From: Marinoscillum sp964351625
GTDB lineage: Bacteria > Bacteroidota > Bacteroidia > Cytophagales > Cyclobacteriaceae
Assembly (NCBI GenBank): GCA_964351625.1
Contig: CAYGOV010000001.1
Location: forward strand, 372,001 to 436,000
DNA length: 64,000 nucleotides
Direction of reading: 5' to 3'
In this document: positions 1 to 9,189 of the stretch, one piece after another
How positions within the stretch are numbered: position 1 is the stretch's first letter
How the letters are laid out: each line of letters opens with the position of its first letter
The notes under the pieces: generated by a model
Told to the model about the DNA's origin: nothing
The model's input: the letters and a program-made list of their open reading frames with translations, nothing else
Databases searched by the model: none
Position numbers and translations under genes: made by a program

Positions 1-195
1 CACGCTCAGGACCGCTTTAGCCACGAGGAGTATATGATTGAGCACGCATCATATCAGTATATTATGGACATGATCAAGTTTTATCATGAGAGTATCTATC
101 TATTTCCCGATAGTGAAAAAATAAGAGCGGCTATTTGGCACGAAGACCATTGGGATCAAGAGACTGTGCCAATCAATCATTTGGTCTTTGATTGA
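1..195 (+). CDS. 3' end of a truncated gene, product not recognised
   Basis: Frame 1 is open from the first base of the window and ends at TGA (193-195), giving the last 64 residues of a protein that begins outside the window. The fragment is rich in aromatic, His and acidic residues (ends HLVFD) and has no membrane segment or sorting domain. I do not recognise a family from so short a tail. It converges on the GH16 gene, from which it is separated by that gene's terminator. Confidence 0.6.
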   Translation, partial: HAQDRFSHEEYMIEHASYQYIMDMIKFYHESIYLFPDSEKIRAAIWHEDHWDQETVPINHLVFD

Positions 196-221
196 ATAAT
201 TGATTATCGATTTGCTTTTAC

Positions 222-252
222 AAAAAAAAACCACGACTTGTTAGCCGTGGTT
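222..252 (-). terminator. Intrinsic terminator of the GH16 gene
   Basis: Arms AACCACG (229-235) and CGTGGTT (246-252) form a 7-bp hairpin with a 10-nt loop. Read on the minus strand the hairpin is followed by a run of nine T (222-230 is poly-A on the plus strand), so it terminates transcription coming from the GH16 gene. There is no T-run on the plus side. Confidence 0.8.
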
Positions 253-277
253 CAATCAAACAACTAAAACAAATTAA

Positions 278-3200
278 CTAATCCATAAAGATTTTTCTAA
301 CAATCAGTTTTCTTTCTTGAAGGTCCTCAATGCGTACAATGAGAATTCCTTTTTCATTAAAGTTCAATATGGTTTCAGTATCGGAAATGACACCTTCTGA
401 GACTTTAACGCCTGAAATATTATAGATACTAATTTTTGAATCGACGAGGCTTGGCGTTCCATTTACGAATAGCTGTCCGTCTTTCGAATATATAATCAGG
501 TCAGACGTCTCTACATATCCCAAAGGTCCGACAGGGTCAGCAGCCTCGCCAAAAAATACATCATCCCAATAAAATACCTGACCAGTACCTTGCTTGCCAA
601 AGTTAAAAAAGATAGAAACCATGTCAAATTTGGTAGATAGGTTGAATGGGTTTGTTCCTGTGGCTACATTGCTAAAGTCAAATGTTAAAATTTCCCACTG
701 ATTGGCTTTAGTTGTGATCGCCTCAGTTTCTACAGTGAGGGTCTCATCCTTATGATCTTCAGCTTTCAGTCTTATCGTAATACCAGCCGCAGGCGAATAG
801 ATTTTAATATTGACCTTAGTTTCTGATTCGGTGAATGGCATTGCTGAAGCAAATCCTTGACTTGTTCCTAAAGTCGTACCTGCCCAGGTTTCTGCTCCAG
901 AGGTTTTAGTAGTGATCGCGACAGTGTTAGATGCATTCATAGGATCTTCGCCCATTACCGTACTATTGCCTCCAAAATCTCCCATGGCATAATTGGTCGT
1001 TTCGCTTTCAAAAGTAACAGGCATGGCAATCTGATCTAGTCCACCCGTATTGTCAAACATCTGCACATCATCAAAGAGGAAGGTCGAGTTAGCTCCACCA
1101 TCACCCACCGTACCAAAGTCAAACATAAATACTAGGTCATCGAAAGTATTGGATGCAGTTCCTGTAAAATCCCAAGTGATTGTTTCCCAACCATTTGCGA
1201 TAGTAGTTTTACTCATCACCTCTGCTGCTGCATTTGGTCCTTCTAGTTTAAATAATACAGGAACATCTGATCTGGTAGAGTAGACCTTCATACTGAAAGA
1301 GTTGTTCACAGAAAAATCAATCTTTGTAGCTAGTTTTAATTTACTACCGCCCCATTGAGCGCCTCCGTTTCTCACGATCTGTGCCACTTTAGCGCTAGAG
1401 TTGTCTGCGTTGTTATGTGGATTGCTAATCACAGTCGCTTTTCCACCATCAAAATCAGTAAATCCGTAGGCTGCTCCTTCAAAGTCAATTGGTAAGGTGC
1501 TTGGCCCTGCTACTACGCTTTTTGTTTTGAATGCTACCGAATAGGTCTTCGCTGTTGTCGCACCTTGAGCAGTGACAGCTATGGTCGTGGTTCCAGGAAT
1601 GGCTGCTGCTGGTGTGATTACAACACTAGATGTGCTTACTTCGCTTACTGCGGTAACAGTTGGGACAGTCGTGGTACCTTCAGCCAATTCCACTGTGTAA
1701 CTAAGTACACTTGGCGAGAAACCCGATACTGTTTGTCCGTTGACTAGTAAGTCGCTTAGGGAATTAGAAGACGATCCAGTTCCATCCCCTGATGTGAAAT
1801 AGATGTTGTCAAGATATACTGTTCCATTTCCTTCAAATTTTAATTGAATGATGTCATTAAGTGCTGGCACTGTAAAGTCTGTTAGCGGAACATCTACACT
1901 TACCCACTTCCCTTTGGATATGGTCAAATCGGATTTGTTTTCTGCAGGTCCAGTGCTAATCAAGGAAACAGCTAGGGCCGTTGAATTTGCAGTCCAATAG
2001 TCTACATGTAGAGATTTCATAGCAGAGACGTCTTGGGCACTTCCGAGTTCAATTCCTTGATAGTTTAGACCAGTGTAAAGCAACGTGTTGTTTCCAGCTA
2101 TCTCTACCTGAGTAGCATTGGTTGTTTGTTCCCAGTCCGGATCGAAATTGGTACCAGAGACATTGTTATAGCTATCGCTGAAAATCGAAATTACGTTAGA
2201 GGCATCAGGAGTAGGTGTAGGAGCGGCAACCACAGGCTCCGTAGCTGTTTCTTCAGATTCTGATTCTTTTTGATAAACTCTCACGTAATCAATTTCCATG
2301 GCACTTTCAGTAAATGCTGGGTCAATAGATCCTCCTATTCCACCCATGGCTATATTCAATAGTAAGTATTGTGGCTCATCAAAAGGCCATGTAGCAGGAT
2401 TCTTATCTGATGGATTGTAAGTGTAAAAATTTATATCGTCTATCAAAAATTGAATTTCATTTTTGTCCCAAATAATGGAGTAAACGTGGAAGCTAGAACT
2501 TACATCAGCGATGACTTTGGTGCCAGTGTTTACAGTAGCTCCAGAGCTTGATGTCGTATGGATAGATCCGTGTATCACGTTAGGGTTGTTGCCCCAGTGT
2601 TCCATTATGTCAATCTCCCCCGTAGCTGGCCAGTTGACATTTCCGAACTCATCTGACCAGTATCCCCCTGGCTCATTGATGTTTTTGCCAAGCATCCAGA
2701 TAGCTGGCCATGTACCTGCTCCACTGGGAAGCTTAGCACTTACATCCACACGCCCATATTTGAATGCGTATTTAGAGTTTAATCTTGCAGATGTATACTC
2801 TTTGGTGGCTCCTTGGTCGGTGAAGCTCTCTTTTTTTGCAACAATGTTTAAGTAACCTTGATCTGTATAGGAATTCTCTAAACGATTGGTATAGTGTTGT
2901 GCTTCATTGTTGTACCAGTTTCCGCCAGCGGGCAATTGGGTTTGGTGGTGCCATTTGCTAGAACTGATGGCGCCATCTTCTGTGAACTCATCTGACCAAA
3001 CCAAAACATATTCATCAGACGTTCCATTACCCGGATCTCCGAAGGTGATGTTGTCAAAATAGATAATGTTGTCCTGAGAACGAGTGGTATAATCTGGAAA
3101 GACTATGATCTGGTCGATCACCTTTGTTACTCCTTTTCCTATGCTTCCAGATAAATCAAAAGTCAACTTTTCCCATTCATTGATTTTGGTATTGGCAACT

Positions 3201-4363
3201 TTTACCTCGGGTTGAGCCTCACCATTGGATTCTGCGAACTTTAACCCCACATCGCTAATCACTGTCTTGTAGACCATAATAGTCACAATACTATTTGATG
3301 CATCGAATGTGAGAGGACCAAAGTCCCCATGCGCTGACTCTGCGCCAGCATAAGGTTGCCCATCTTGCTTGGCTGTAAACTTGGCGACTGTGCTGGAGGT
3401 GTTGGCTCCTGAAGCATCTGGATTTGCTACAATTTCGATGGCTGGGTTACTTCCATTTTCAAATACATTCCAAGTGTATGATGCTCCTTTTCCTCCTGCT
3501 TCAAAATCTATGACAGGAACAATACTTCCGATTGGGGCTTCTTTTATTTTAAACGCTACAGAATAGGTTGTTTTTGCTGTTCCTTCTTGAGCTGACACCT
3601 CCACTGTGGTGGTTCCTGGGATAGCTGTTGCAGCTATGATGGTCACTGCAGAAGTACTCGTCGTGCTTACAGCTGTTACTGTCGGAACTGTAGTCGTACC
3701 TTCTGGTAGTTCAACAATGTAATCAAGCTTTCCAGGAGAGAAGCCTGGGACTGTTTTGCCATCGACTAACAAATTATTTAGCGTGGTTTCTGAGTTGCTT
3801 GTACCACCATCGCCGAAGGTGATATTATCAAAATAGACGATGTTGTCTTGAGCGCGTGTTGCGAAATCAGGAAAGACAATGATCTGGTCGATCACTTTGG
3901 TGACCCCTTTACCTATGCTTCCAGATAAATCAAATGTCAGCTTTTCCCATTCATTGATTTTGGTATTGGCAACTTTTACCTCAGGTTGAGCCTCGCCATT
4001 CGATTCTGCAAATTTTAATCCTACATCGCTAATTAATGTTTTGTAAACCATAATAGTAACAATACTATTAGAGGCATCGAATGTCAATGGACCAAAATCT
4101 CCGTGTGCTGACTCTGCACCGGCATAAGGTTGCCCGGCGACTTTGGCTGTGAACTTCGCTACAGTACTAGAAGTGTTCACCCCTGTAGCATTAGGATTAG
4201 CTACGATTTCAATTGCTGGATTACTTCCATTTTCAAATACATTCCAAGAATAGGCGGCGCCTTTTCCTCCTGTTTCAAAATCGATGGTTGCCTGTGCTTT
4301 TAATTGCACATTGGTTATCATCATAAAACAAGAGATGAATGTTATTAGGTAGATTTTTTTCAT
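278..4363 (-). CDS. Secreted multimodular GH16 beta-glucanase (laminarinase-like) with T9SS sorting domain
   Basis: The GH16 catalytic domain (about residues 450-700) carries the EIDIME signature, with E583 the likely nucleophile and E588 the acid/base. The motif with the M insert is typical of laminarinase-type GH16, so beta-1,3-glucan is the likely substrate (inference). Flanking it are about five related beta-sandwich modules, probably carbohydrate-binding: two before the catalytic domain and three after. Two cadherin-like linker domains share the segment EGTTTVPTVTAVS. The last ~75 residues are a type IX sorting domain. The chosen start (ATG 4361-4363) gives a clean signal peptide MKKIYLITFISCFMM; an upstream in-frame ATG at 4432 would put 23 odd residues before it. 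No SusC/D gene lies beside it, so it is probably a stand-alone secreted enzyme. It has its own terminator at 222-252. Confidence 0.9.
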   Translation of the reverse strand: MKKIYLITFISCFMMITNVQLKAQATIDFETGGKGAAYSWNVFENGSNPAIEIVANPNATGVNTSSTVAKFTAKVAGQPYAGAESAHGDFGPLTFDASNSIVTIMVYKTLISDVGLKFAESNGEAQPEVKVANTKINEWEKLTFDLSGSIGKGVTKVIDQIIVFPDFATRAQDNIVYFDNITFGDGGTSNSETTLNNLLVDGKTVPGFSPGKLDYIVELPEGTTTVPTVTAVSTTSTSAVTIIAATAIPGTTTVEVSAQEGTAKTTYSVAFKIKEAPIGSIVPVIDFEAGGKGASYTWNVFENGSNPAIEIVANPDASGANTSSTVAKFTAKQDGQPYAGAESAHGDFGPLTFDASNSIVTIMVYKTVISDVGLKFAESNGEAQPEVKVANTKINEWEKLTFDLSGSIGKGVTKVIDQIIVFPDYTTRSQDNIIYFDNITFGDPGNGTSDEYVLVWSDEFTEDGAISSSKWHHQTQLPAGGNWYNNEAQHYTNRLENSYTDQGYLNIVAKKESFTDQGATKEYTSARLNSKYAFKYGRVDVSAKLPSGAGTWPAIWMLGKNINEPGGYWSDEFGNVNWPATGEIDIMEHWGNNPNVIHGSIHTTSSSGATVNTGTKVIADVSSSFHVYSIIWDKNEIQFLIDDINFYTYNPSDKNPATWPFDEPQYLLLNIAMGGIGGSIDPAFTESAMEIDYVRVYQKESESEETATEPVVAAPTPTPDASNVISIFSDSYNNVSGTNFDPDWEQTTNATQVEIAGNNTLLYTGLNYQGIELGSAQDVSAMKSLHVDYWTANSTALAVSLISTGPAENKSDLTISKGKWVSVDVPLTDFTVPALNDIIQLKFEGNGTVYLDNIYFTSGDGTGSSSNSLSDLLVNGQTVSGFSPSVLSYTVELAEGTTTVPTVTAVSEVSTSSVVITPAAAIPGTTTIAVTAQGATTAKTYSVAFKTKSVVAGPSTLPIDFEGAAYGFTDFDGGKATVISNPHNNADNSSAKVAQIVRNGGAQWGGSKLKLATKIDFSVNNSFSMKVYSTRSDVPVLFKLEGPNAAAEVMSKTTIANGWETITWDFTGTASNTFDDLVFMFDFGTVGDGGANSTFLFDDVQMFDNTGGLDQIAMPVTFESETTNYAMGDFGGNSTVMGEDPMNASNTVAITTKTSGAETWAGTTLGTSQGFASAMPFTESETKVNIKIYSPAAGITIRLKAEDHKDETLTVETEAITTKANQWEILTFDFSNVATGTNPFNLSTKFDMVSIFFNFGKQGTGQVFYWDDVFFGEAADPVGPLGYVETSDLIIYSKDGQLFVNGTPSLVDSKISIYNISGVKVSEGVISDTETILNFNEKGILIVRIEDLQERKLIVRKIFMD
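3037..4290. repeat. Recent intragenic duplication inside the GH16 gene
   Basis: Two copies of about 475 bp (about 3037-3515 and 3820-4290) encode nearly identical ~160-residue modules starting FETGGKGAAYSW / FEAGGKGASYTW and ending YFDNITFGD. Long stretches match at the DNA level, with mostly third-position changes. The linker between them (about 3530-3800) resembles another linker at about 1500-1760. Confidence 0.85.
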
Positions 4364-4879
4364 TTTATTGTCGTTGTGTTTTGACTTTTGTACAAATGCC
4401 ACATTTCCACAATGACATATTACAAATATCACAATTTATATTTTGATGTGGCTAAAATGTACTACCACTTGACTACATCAGGCATTACATCAATGCTACT
4501 TCACACGAGATGAAATTAATGCTGGAAAGTATAGGTTTAAAGATGGAATTGGATTGAAAACCTGCTTTTCAGGTTAGTAGTGATCTAGGATTTCAGATAT
4601 TAAAGCTATGGAGTTGTTAGAATCCGCTTCTGGCAGCTATTATCATTTCCCTGCCACTTGGTTAAACATTTTTTGTTTGTGAAATGTCCGTATGTGAAGA
4701 GGGATATAGATTCTTAATCGACACTATGTTGCGTTTGAACGGTCTCAATGCCCTATTGAAAACATATATACAAAAAAAAGTAAAGTATAATTTACATAAT
4801 ATCAATATTACTTGTCTAATAATAAAAGAACACTTAACATTGTGTCAAGTTTAGTTTACATCATAAAAACGAATAGATC
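4364..4879. other. Divergent intergenic region, 516 bp
   Basis: AT-rich spacer between the GH16 gene and the membrane-protein/XRE pair; no open frame of note. A small hairpin AACCTG-CTTTT-CAGGTT lies at 4559-4575. Close to the 4880 gene are a short dyad GTAAA-N6-TTTAC (about 4779-4795) and a second TTTACAT at about 4855, which could be operator half-sites for the XRE regulator (inference). I could not place a convincing promoter. Confidence 0.4.
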
Positions 4880-5290
4880 ATGGAAACACAAGATTTTAAA
4901 AAGACCAATACAAACAACACCTTAAATCTGGCAGCATGGACCTTTGCTTGGCTGGCAGCTACAGCCTTTTCCACTTTTGGCCGCATATACCTTTGGGATA
5001 TCAGCAATACGACGTATTCAGCTATGGCGATCGGGCTCACATTTCTAGTTGGCATAGGGATGATATTAGCCAATAGAAGATTCATAGCAGGACAGGATGA
5101 TCTCCAAAAGAAAATCCAATTGGAGGCGATGGCTTTTGCTTTGGGAATAGGTATAGTGGGAGGGTTGTGTTTTTCCAGTCTGGACCAAGCAAATGTCATC
5201 TCTAGAGATGCTGACATAGGTATTCTAGTAATGGTGATAGGGGTGGTTTATATCATAGGAATCATCGTTGGTAGACTCAGATATAATTAA
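4880..5290 (+). CDS. Four-helix inner-membrane protein paired with an XRE regulator
   Basis: The 136-residue product has a polar N-terminus and about four predicted membrane helices (around residues 20-40, 47-65, 83-103 and 112-132) with short charged loops. No enzymatic motif is visible. Its stop is only 5 bp before the start of a YozG-like XRE repressor, a pairing frequent in bacteria in which the membrane protein and the small regulator form one transcription unit. The function of such pairs is not established. The start gives a Lys-rich N-terminus just ahead of the first helix. Confidence 0.7.
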   Translation: METQDFKKTNTNNTLNLAAWTFAWLAATAFSTFGRIYLWDISNTTYSAMAIGLTFLVGIGMILANRRFIAGQDDLQKKIQLEAMAFALGIGIVGGLCFSSLDQANVISRDADIGILVMVIGVVYIIGIIVGRLRYN

Positions 5291-5295
5291 TAGCC

Positions 5296-5490
5296 ATGAA
5301 AAATAGACTTAAAGTACTTCGCGCTGAGCATGACATGACGCAAGCCGATTTGGCTGATGCATTGGGGGTTTCACGTCAAACAATCAATGCCATAGAGAAA
5401 GGTAAGTTTGATCCTAGTTTACCACTTGCATTTAAAGTTTCACGATTATTTAAGCAGCCAATTGAGGTGATCTTTGATGATGAGAAATGA
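5296..5490 (+). CDS. Small XRE-family transcriptional regulator (YozG-like)
   Basis: At 64 residues this is a minimal lambda-repressor-type helix-turn-helix protein: LRAEHDMTQADLADALGVSR followed by QTINAIEKGKFDPS, with the classic Q-A-D-L...S-R-Q-T-I-N recognition-helix pattern. It matches the YozG/YgzD type of stand-alone regulators. It is co-transcribed with the membrane protein 5 bp upstream and followed by a hairpin terminator, making a two-gene operon. Autoregulation through the AT-rich upstream region is likely but not shown. Confidence 0.85.
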   Translation: MKNRLKVLRAEHDMTQADLADALGVSRQTINAIEKGKFDPSLPLAFKVSRLFKQPIEVIFDDEK

Positions 5491-5507
5491 AAATTATACA
5501 CTGAATG

Positions 5508-5562
5508 AGATCGCTTCAGATAGCCCCTGTCAGTTGACTATGTGGTATGAAGCGATCTTTTG
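5508..5562 (+). terminator. Hairpin terminator after the XRE gene
   Basis: Arms AGATCGCTTCA (5508-5518) and TGAAGCGATCT (5548-5558) pair over 11 bp around a 29-nt loop and are followed by TTTG. The stem is strong; the loop is long and the T-run short, so termination may be incomplete. Confidence 0.55.
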
Positions 5563-5610
5563 AATGAAGACAGATTAATAATTTAGGATAGTAGTTTAGA
5601 TTATGATAGA

Positions 5611-6036
5611 CTATTGCTGCCTACTATATGTTTCTATGATGGTTAGTACTTCATCATCTTCAAACTGTTCAAAATCACAACAATATTGCTGATCGGTCAA
5701 ATATAGTTTGACTTGCAGCTTCGTTTTGGTCAACAGCATGATATCGTATTCCCAGTAAAAGTCACCCAATCCTTCTACTGGTTCAAGAATTAATTTGTTT
5801 TTATCTAATGACCATTTACCACTTACATAATTACGGTAATAGGTTTGATCTTTATCTAAATAGAACGCTACAGACATCCAGTCAGTTATTTCTTCATTAT
5901 CAATCTTGTTAATTGCCACATTTTCTAGATTCCAGCCTCCAGATAGTTGATCTGGGTTGACCAGTACCTCTTCATGGTCACAAGCGAATAATGTAGACAA
6001 ACAAATAGTGAATAAAAGGACTTTAGCTGTTTTCAT
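5611..6036 (-). CDS. Lipocalin-like lipoprotein, hypothetical
   Basis: The product is about 141 residues with a lipoprotein signal peptide MKTAKVLLFTICLSTLFAC (lipobox LFAC). The body, 'LSGGWNLENVAI' then alternating beta-strand segments such as GKWSLDKNKLILEP, resembles the Bacteroidota lipocalin-like family (PF13648-type) of single beta-barrel lipoproteins with unknown ligand. The start at 6036 is preferred over the upstream ATG at 6054 because it gives a proper signal peptide. It is a single gene on the minus strand; nothing around it suggests a pathway. Confidence 0.65.
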   Translation of the reverse strand: MKTAKVLLFTICLSTLFACDHEEVLVNPDQLSGGWNLENVAINKIDNEEITDWMSVAFYLDKDQTYYRNYVSGKWSLDKNKLILEPVEGLGDFYWEYDIMLLTKTKLQVKLYLTDQQYCCDFEQFEDDEVLTIIETYSRQQ

Positions 6037-6256
6037 AATTCTCTCAATTTGCAAAATTCAAACGGCAGATCTTGTATAAAGGTATATTTAGGATTACAAA
6101 TCACAAAACAGTTGCCTGATTGTTCAGGTCTACTTTTAATGATAAAAGGGGGCTAAAATCACTGCAGAATATACTTTGATAACCAAACCAGAGTGACAAT
6201 CGGACTGAGGCTTTAGAATTCGATATTGGCCGAGATCTATACTACGTGCTTCAGAT

Positions 6257-7534
6257 TTACTGTAAAATGTAAAAGAAAAGCAACCAAGTAGCAATCGCTG
6301 CAAAGTAACCAGCAAGGGCGGGAAGGGTGCCTCGCTTGAGGTATTGAATAAACGAAAGGCCGGGCACTTGCCCCATAGCTGCAACACCCGCTGCTGAACC
6401 GATAATCAAAATACTACCTCCAGTGCCTGCTGTAATTGCTAGCAACACCCAATATTGAAAATGAATGGAATCTGGAAGCATGTTAAGCACAGCTGCCGTA
6501 AGCGGTACATTGTCTAAGAAAGAGGAAACCAATCCGAGTACGCTATGACCAATGATAAGACTTTCTGGATGAGACGCAGGATCTGCACCAAAAATCACCC
6601 CTGCGATTATTTTGAGTACTCCATGATATGCTAACGCATGTACTGCCAGCAAAATACCAATGAAAAAGATTATGGTAGCCATGTCTATGGATCGAATCAC
6701 ATTGACAATTTTGTTTTCATGCTTTTTAAGCTTTCCACGCTTTAAGCGGAAGTCGATCACGATGGCAGCCACTCCTAATCCGAAGAGAATGCCCATGAAG
6801 GGAGGTAGGTGAACGAGGTTTACCACAACAGCGAACCCAAAGGTGCTCACACCTAGAAATATAATGCTCCACTGAAGTGGAAGAATCTCCAAGGATTGCT
6901 TTCCCGCTCTTTGTTCAACGACAATTTTCCGAGTAAGCATCGCTTGAGGGATGATCCATGCAACCAATGAAGGGAGAAAACCAAATTGAAGTACTTGCCA
7001 CGCCGTGAATTTTTGCTCAAGCCAAATCATAATAGTGGTGACATCACCTACTGGCGACATGGCACCTCCTGCATTGGCAGCTATCACAGTATTGATGACG
7101 AAAATATTGAAGTTTTCCTGCTTAATATAAAGCCTTCTACCTATCTGAATCATAATAAGGGTGGTAGTTAGGTTGTCTAACACCGCTGAAGCGAAAAAGG
7201 TGATCAGCCCCAGAATCCAGAATAGCTTTTTATTGGTGATGTTCAACTTCAAAAGCTGTACCTCTATCCAAGTGAAAAATCTGAAATGGGCCATCATTTC
7301 TACAATGGTCATGGCCCCAATGAGGAATACTACCAGTTCGAATATTTCGGCGGAACCGCCTCGAAGTGCTTTGTGCATTAGCACCGGATCTACGCCAATA
7401 GAAACCACCAACCACATAATGGTTCCAGTGAATAAGGCGATCCAGCTTTTATTGATTCCTAGGTTGTGCTCGAAGGCTATGGCAAGGATGCCGTTAGTAA
7501 AGAGTATGAGAAGGAGTATAGATTTGAAGTCCAT
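6257..7534 (-). CDS. nhaD: Na+/H+ antiporter NhaD
   Basis: The 425-residue integral membrane protein, about 12 helices, belongs to the NhaD (IT superfamily) sodium:proton antiporters. Two related halves carry the pore motifs LDNLTTTL (D120) and FLDNVPLTAAV, plus the SPVGDVTT motif (D164); in characterised NhaD proteins the matching Asp residues are needed for transport. It exports Na+ in exchange for H+ at the inner membrane, consistent with a marine or saline habitat. It stands alone on the minus strand with a 344-bp upstream region. Length is normal for the family. Confidence 0.9.
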   Translation of the reverse strand: MDFKSILLLILFTNGILAIAFEHNLGINKSWIALFTGTIMWLVVSIGVDPVLMHKALRGGSAEIFELVVFLIGAMTIVEMMAHFRFFTWIEVQLLKLNITNKKLFWILGLITFFASAVLDNLTTTLIMIQIGRRLYIKQENFNIFVINTVIAANAGGAMSPVGDVTTIMIWLEQKFTAWQVLQFGFLPSLVAWIIPQAMLTRKIVVEQRAGKQSLEILPLQWSIIFLGVSTFGFAVVVNLVHLPPFMGILFGLGVAAIVIDFRLKRGKLKKHENKIVNVIRSIDMATIIFFIGILLAVHALAYHGVLKIIAGVIFGADPASHPESLIIGHSVLGLVSSFLDNVPLTAAVLNMLPDSIHFQYWVLLAITAGTGGSILIIGSAAGVAAMGQVPGLSFIQYLKRGTLPALAGYFAAIATWLLFFYILQ

Positions 7535-7764
7535 GTTTTAGGAGCAAAAACAGTGAACGATAGTGTTCATGGTATTGAAACGCGAAGCTAGAGGAACTGG
7601 ATGCGAAAAGGCTGAAAAATAGGAGTTATTAAAGGCTTTTATTCAACAAAAAGAAAGCATCATTTGCAAAGACTAATTGGGATAAAATACCTATAATTCA
7701 CCGCAAGTAGTGCTCACGTTCGTCATAAAAAGCACTGTGAAAAGAAAACTTTCAATATGGCAAG

Positions 7765-7799
7765 AGCTAAGAAGAATCTAATTCACATTCTTCTTAGCT
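7765..7799. other. 13-bp hairpin in the 7535-7878 spacer
   Basis: Perfect inverted repeat AGCTAAGAAGAAT (7765-7777) / ATTCTTCTTAGCT (7787-7799) with a 9-nt loop. It lies 80 bp downstream of the cation antiporter gene stop and could end its transcript, but there is no T-run on the minus strand. The rest of the 344-bp spacer holds no open frame; a short dyad TGAAC-N6-GTTCA sits at about 7553-7568 near the nhaD start. Confidence 0.45.
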
Positions 7800-7878
7800 A
7801 CGTAATTTGAGCAGACCCAATACTACAAACATTAATGTCTTTTATCCTTATTACCAAAATGAACAATAGTCGCAAATT

Positions 7879-8844
7879 CTACCCTCTCATGACAAGATAA
7901 ACTAGATAGGCTAAATAGACGAGAATGAAAAAGCCACCCATAAATCTACCAATACTTGCTTTGCGGCCTACCACAATTGCCACTATGAGCAAGGTACTCG
8001 AGGCAATTACCATAAGGATGTCAGAATTGGAAACCACATCAAAAGGTAAAGGTCTGATGACCGAACTCAGTCCTAAAATCCACAGTAGATTGAAAATATT
8101 TGAACCTACTACGTTACCCACCGCCATATCAGATTGTCCTTTTTTGGCAGCTATTGCAGATGTGACCAATTCCGGCAGAGAAGTACCCACGGCGACTACT
8201 GTCAAGCCAATAAATGTTTCTGACAAGCCAAATAGCAAAGCGATTTCAAAGGCGCCATCTACCACCCAAGAGCCTCCTAAAAACAAAGCGAATGAACCAC
8301 CTACAATGAATAGAATGGATTTAGTTTTAGACATTTGAGAAGGATCTGCAACGGGCTCTGGTTCTATCTCCCCAGTTTTGGATTGAGAAACTACATAGAT
8401 ATAGGTCATAAATAATGCAAAAAAGAAAAGCAAAATCATGCCATCATATCGACTAAGCGATAGACCTTTTACATCTACAAACAAATCAGCATTGGCCAAA
8501 AAGCCAACCAAAACTGTTGCAAAAAGCGAAATTGGCACCTCTGTGAAGTAAATACTTTTATGAATAGTAAGAGGCTTGATCACAGCTGCCACACCCAAAA
8601 TGAGTAGGACATTGGCGATGTTGCTGCCTAATATATTTCCTATGGCTAGCTCAGAACTACCATCAAAACTCGCGAGTAAATTCACAATAAGTTCTGGCAT
8701 GCTAGTGCCAAATGAGACAATGGTCAATCCAATCACCAGCTCAGGTATATTGTTGCGTTTTGCAAGTGCTGATGCTCCGTCCACTAAAATATCAGCTCCT
8801 TTTATTAAGAGCACAAAACCAATTACAAATAAGATGTAAACCAC
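7879..8844 (-). CDS. CaCA-family Ca2+(Na+)/H+ or cation antiporter (YrbG-like)
   Basis: The 321-residue protein has ten predicted helices in two homologous halves. Each half carries the alpha-repeat signature of the Ca2+/cation antiporter superfamily: SFGTSMPELIVNL then GNILGSNIANVLLILG in the first, VGTSLPELVTS then GNVVGSNIFNLLWILG in the second. The conserved Glu in each (PEL) coordinates the transported cation. The length fits the prokaryotic YrbG/MaX type without a regulatory loop. Ion specificity, Ca2+ or another cation against Na+ or H+, cannot be read from sequence. It is transcribed alone. Confidence 0.88.
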   Translation of the reverse strand: MVYILFVIGFVLLIKGADILVDGASALAKRNNIPELVIGLTIVSFGTSMPELIVNLLASFDGSSELAIGNILGSNIANVLLILGVAAVIKPLTIHKSIYFTEVPISLFATVLVGFLANADLFVDVKGLSLSRYDGMILLFFFALFMTYIYVVSQSKTGEIEPEPVADPSQMSKTKSILFIVGGSFALFLGGSWVVDGAFEIALLFGLSETFIGLTVVAVGTSLPELVTSAIAAKKGQSDMAVGNVVGSNIFNLLWILGLSSVIRPLPFDVVSNSDILMVIASSTLLIVAIVVGRKASIGRFMGGFFILVYLAYLVYLVMRG

Positions 8845-9189
8845 AAGGCGAAAGATTAAATGTGACAGCTAGAAAACTTCCGAAATTATAAATAATTGTT
8901 ATTATTCCTAAATGAATTTGTGAAATTATTAGAAAAATTTAGATTTAATTAATACCCTTTTAAACTAATTAAATCTTCATTTGAAAATGGTTTTGAGCTT
9001 AGTATTTATGATCTGAAAGTAAGATCATGAAAATTGTAAGGATATCCTGATCGTCGCCCCTCAAGCATGATTCTGGTGTATTGCTGTTACAAAGGAGGTC
9101 AAATAGGAGATTGTAAAATCCGTATATCAGGGTATAGGGAAGCATATGCACCTAGCATATTTTTACCTGAAGCAAACTACACTTTCATT
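8845..9189. other. AT-rich divergent spacer, 345 bp
   Basis: Very AT-rich DNA between the divergent antiporter gene and the duplicated-domain membrane protein. It contains no supported gene; an open frame beginning at 9067 is an in-frame extension of the gene that I start at 9190. I see no clear promoter match. Confidence 0.4.

Noticed and set aside
7161..8839. Long plus-strand frames opposite the antiporter genes
   Set aside because: They are antisense shadows of clear minus-strand membrane proteins, with biased composition and no family features.
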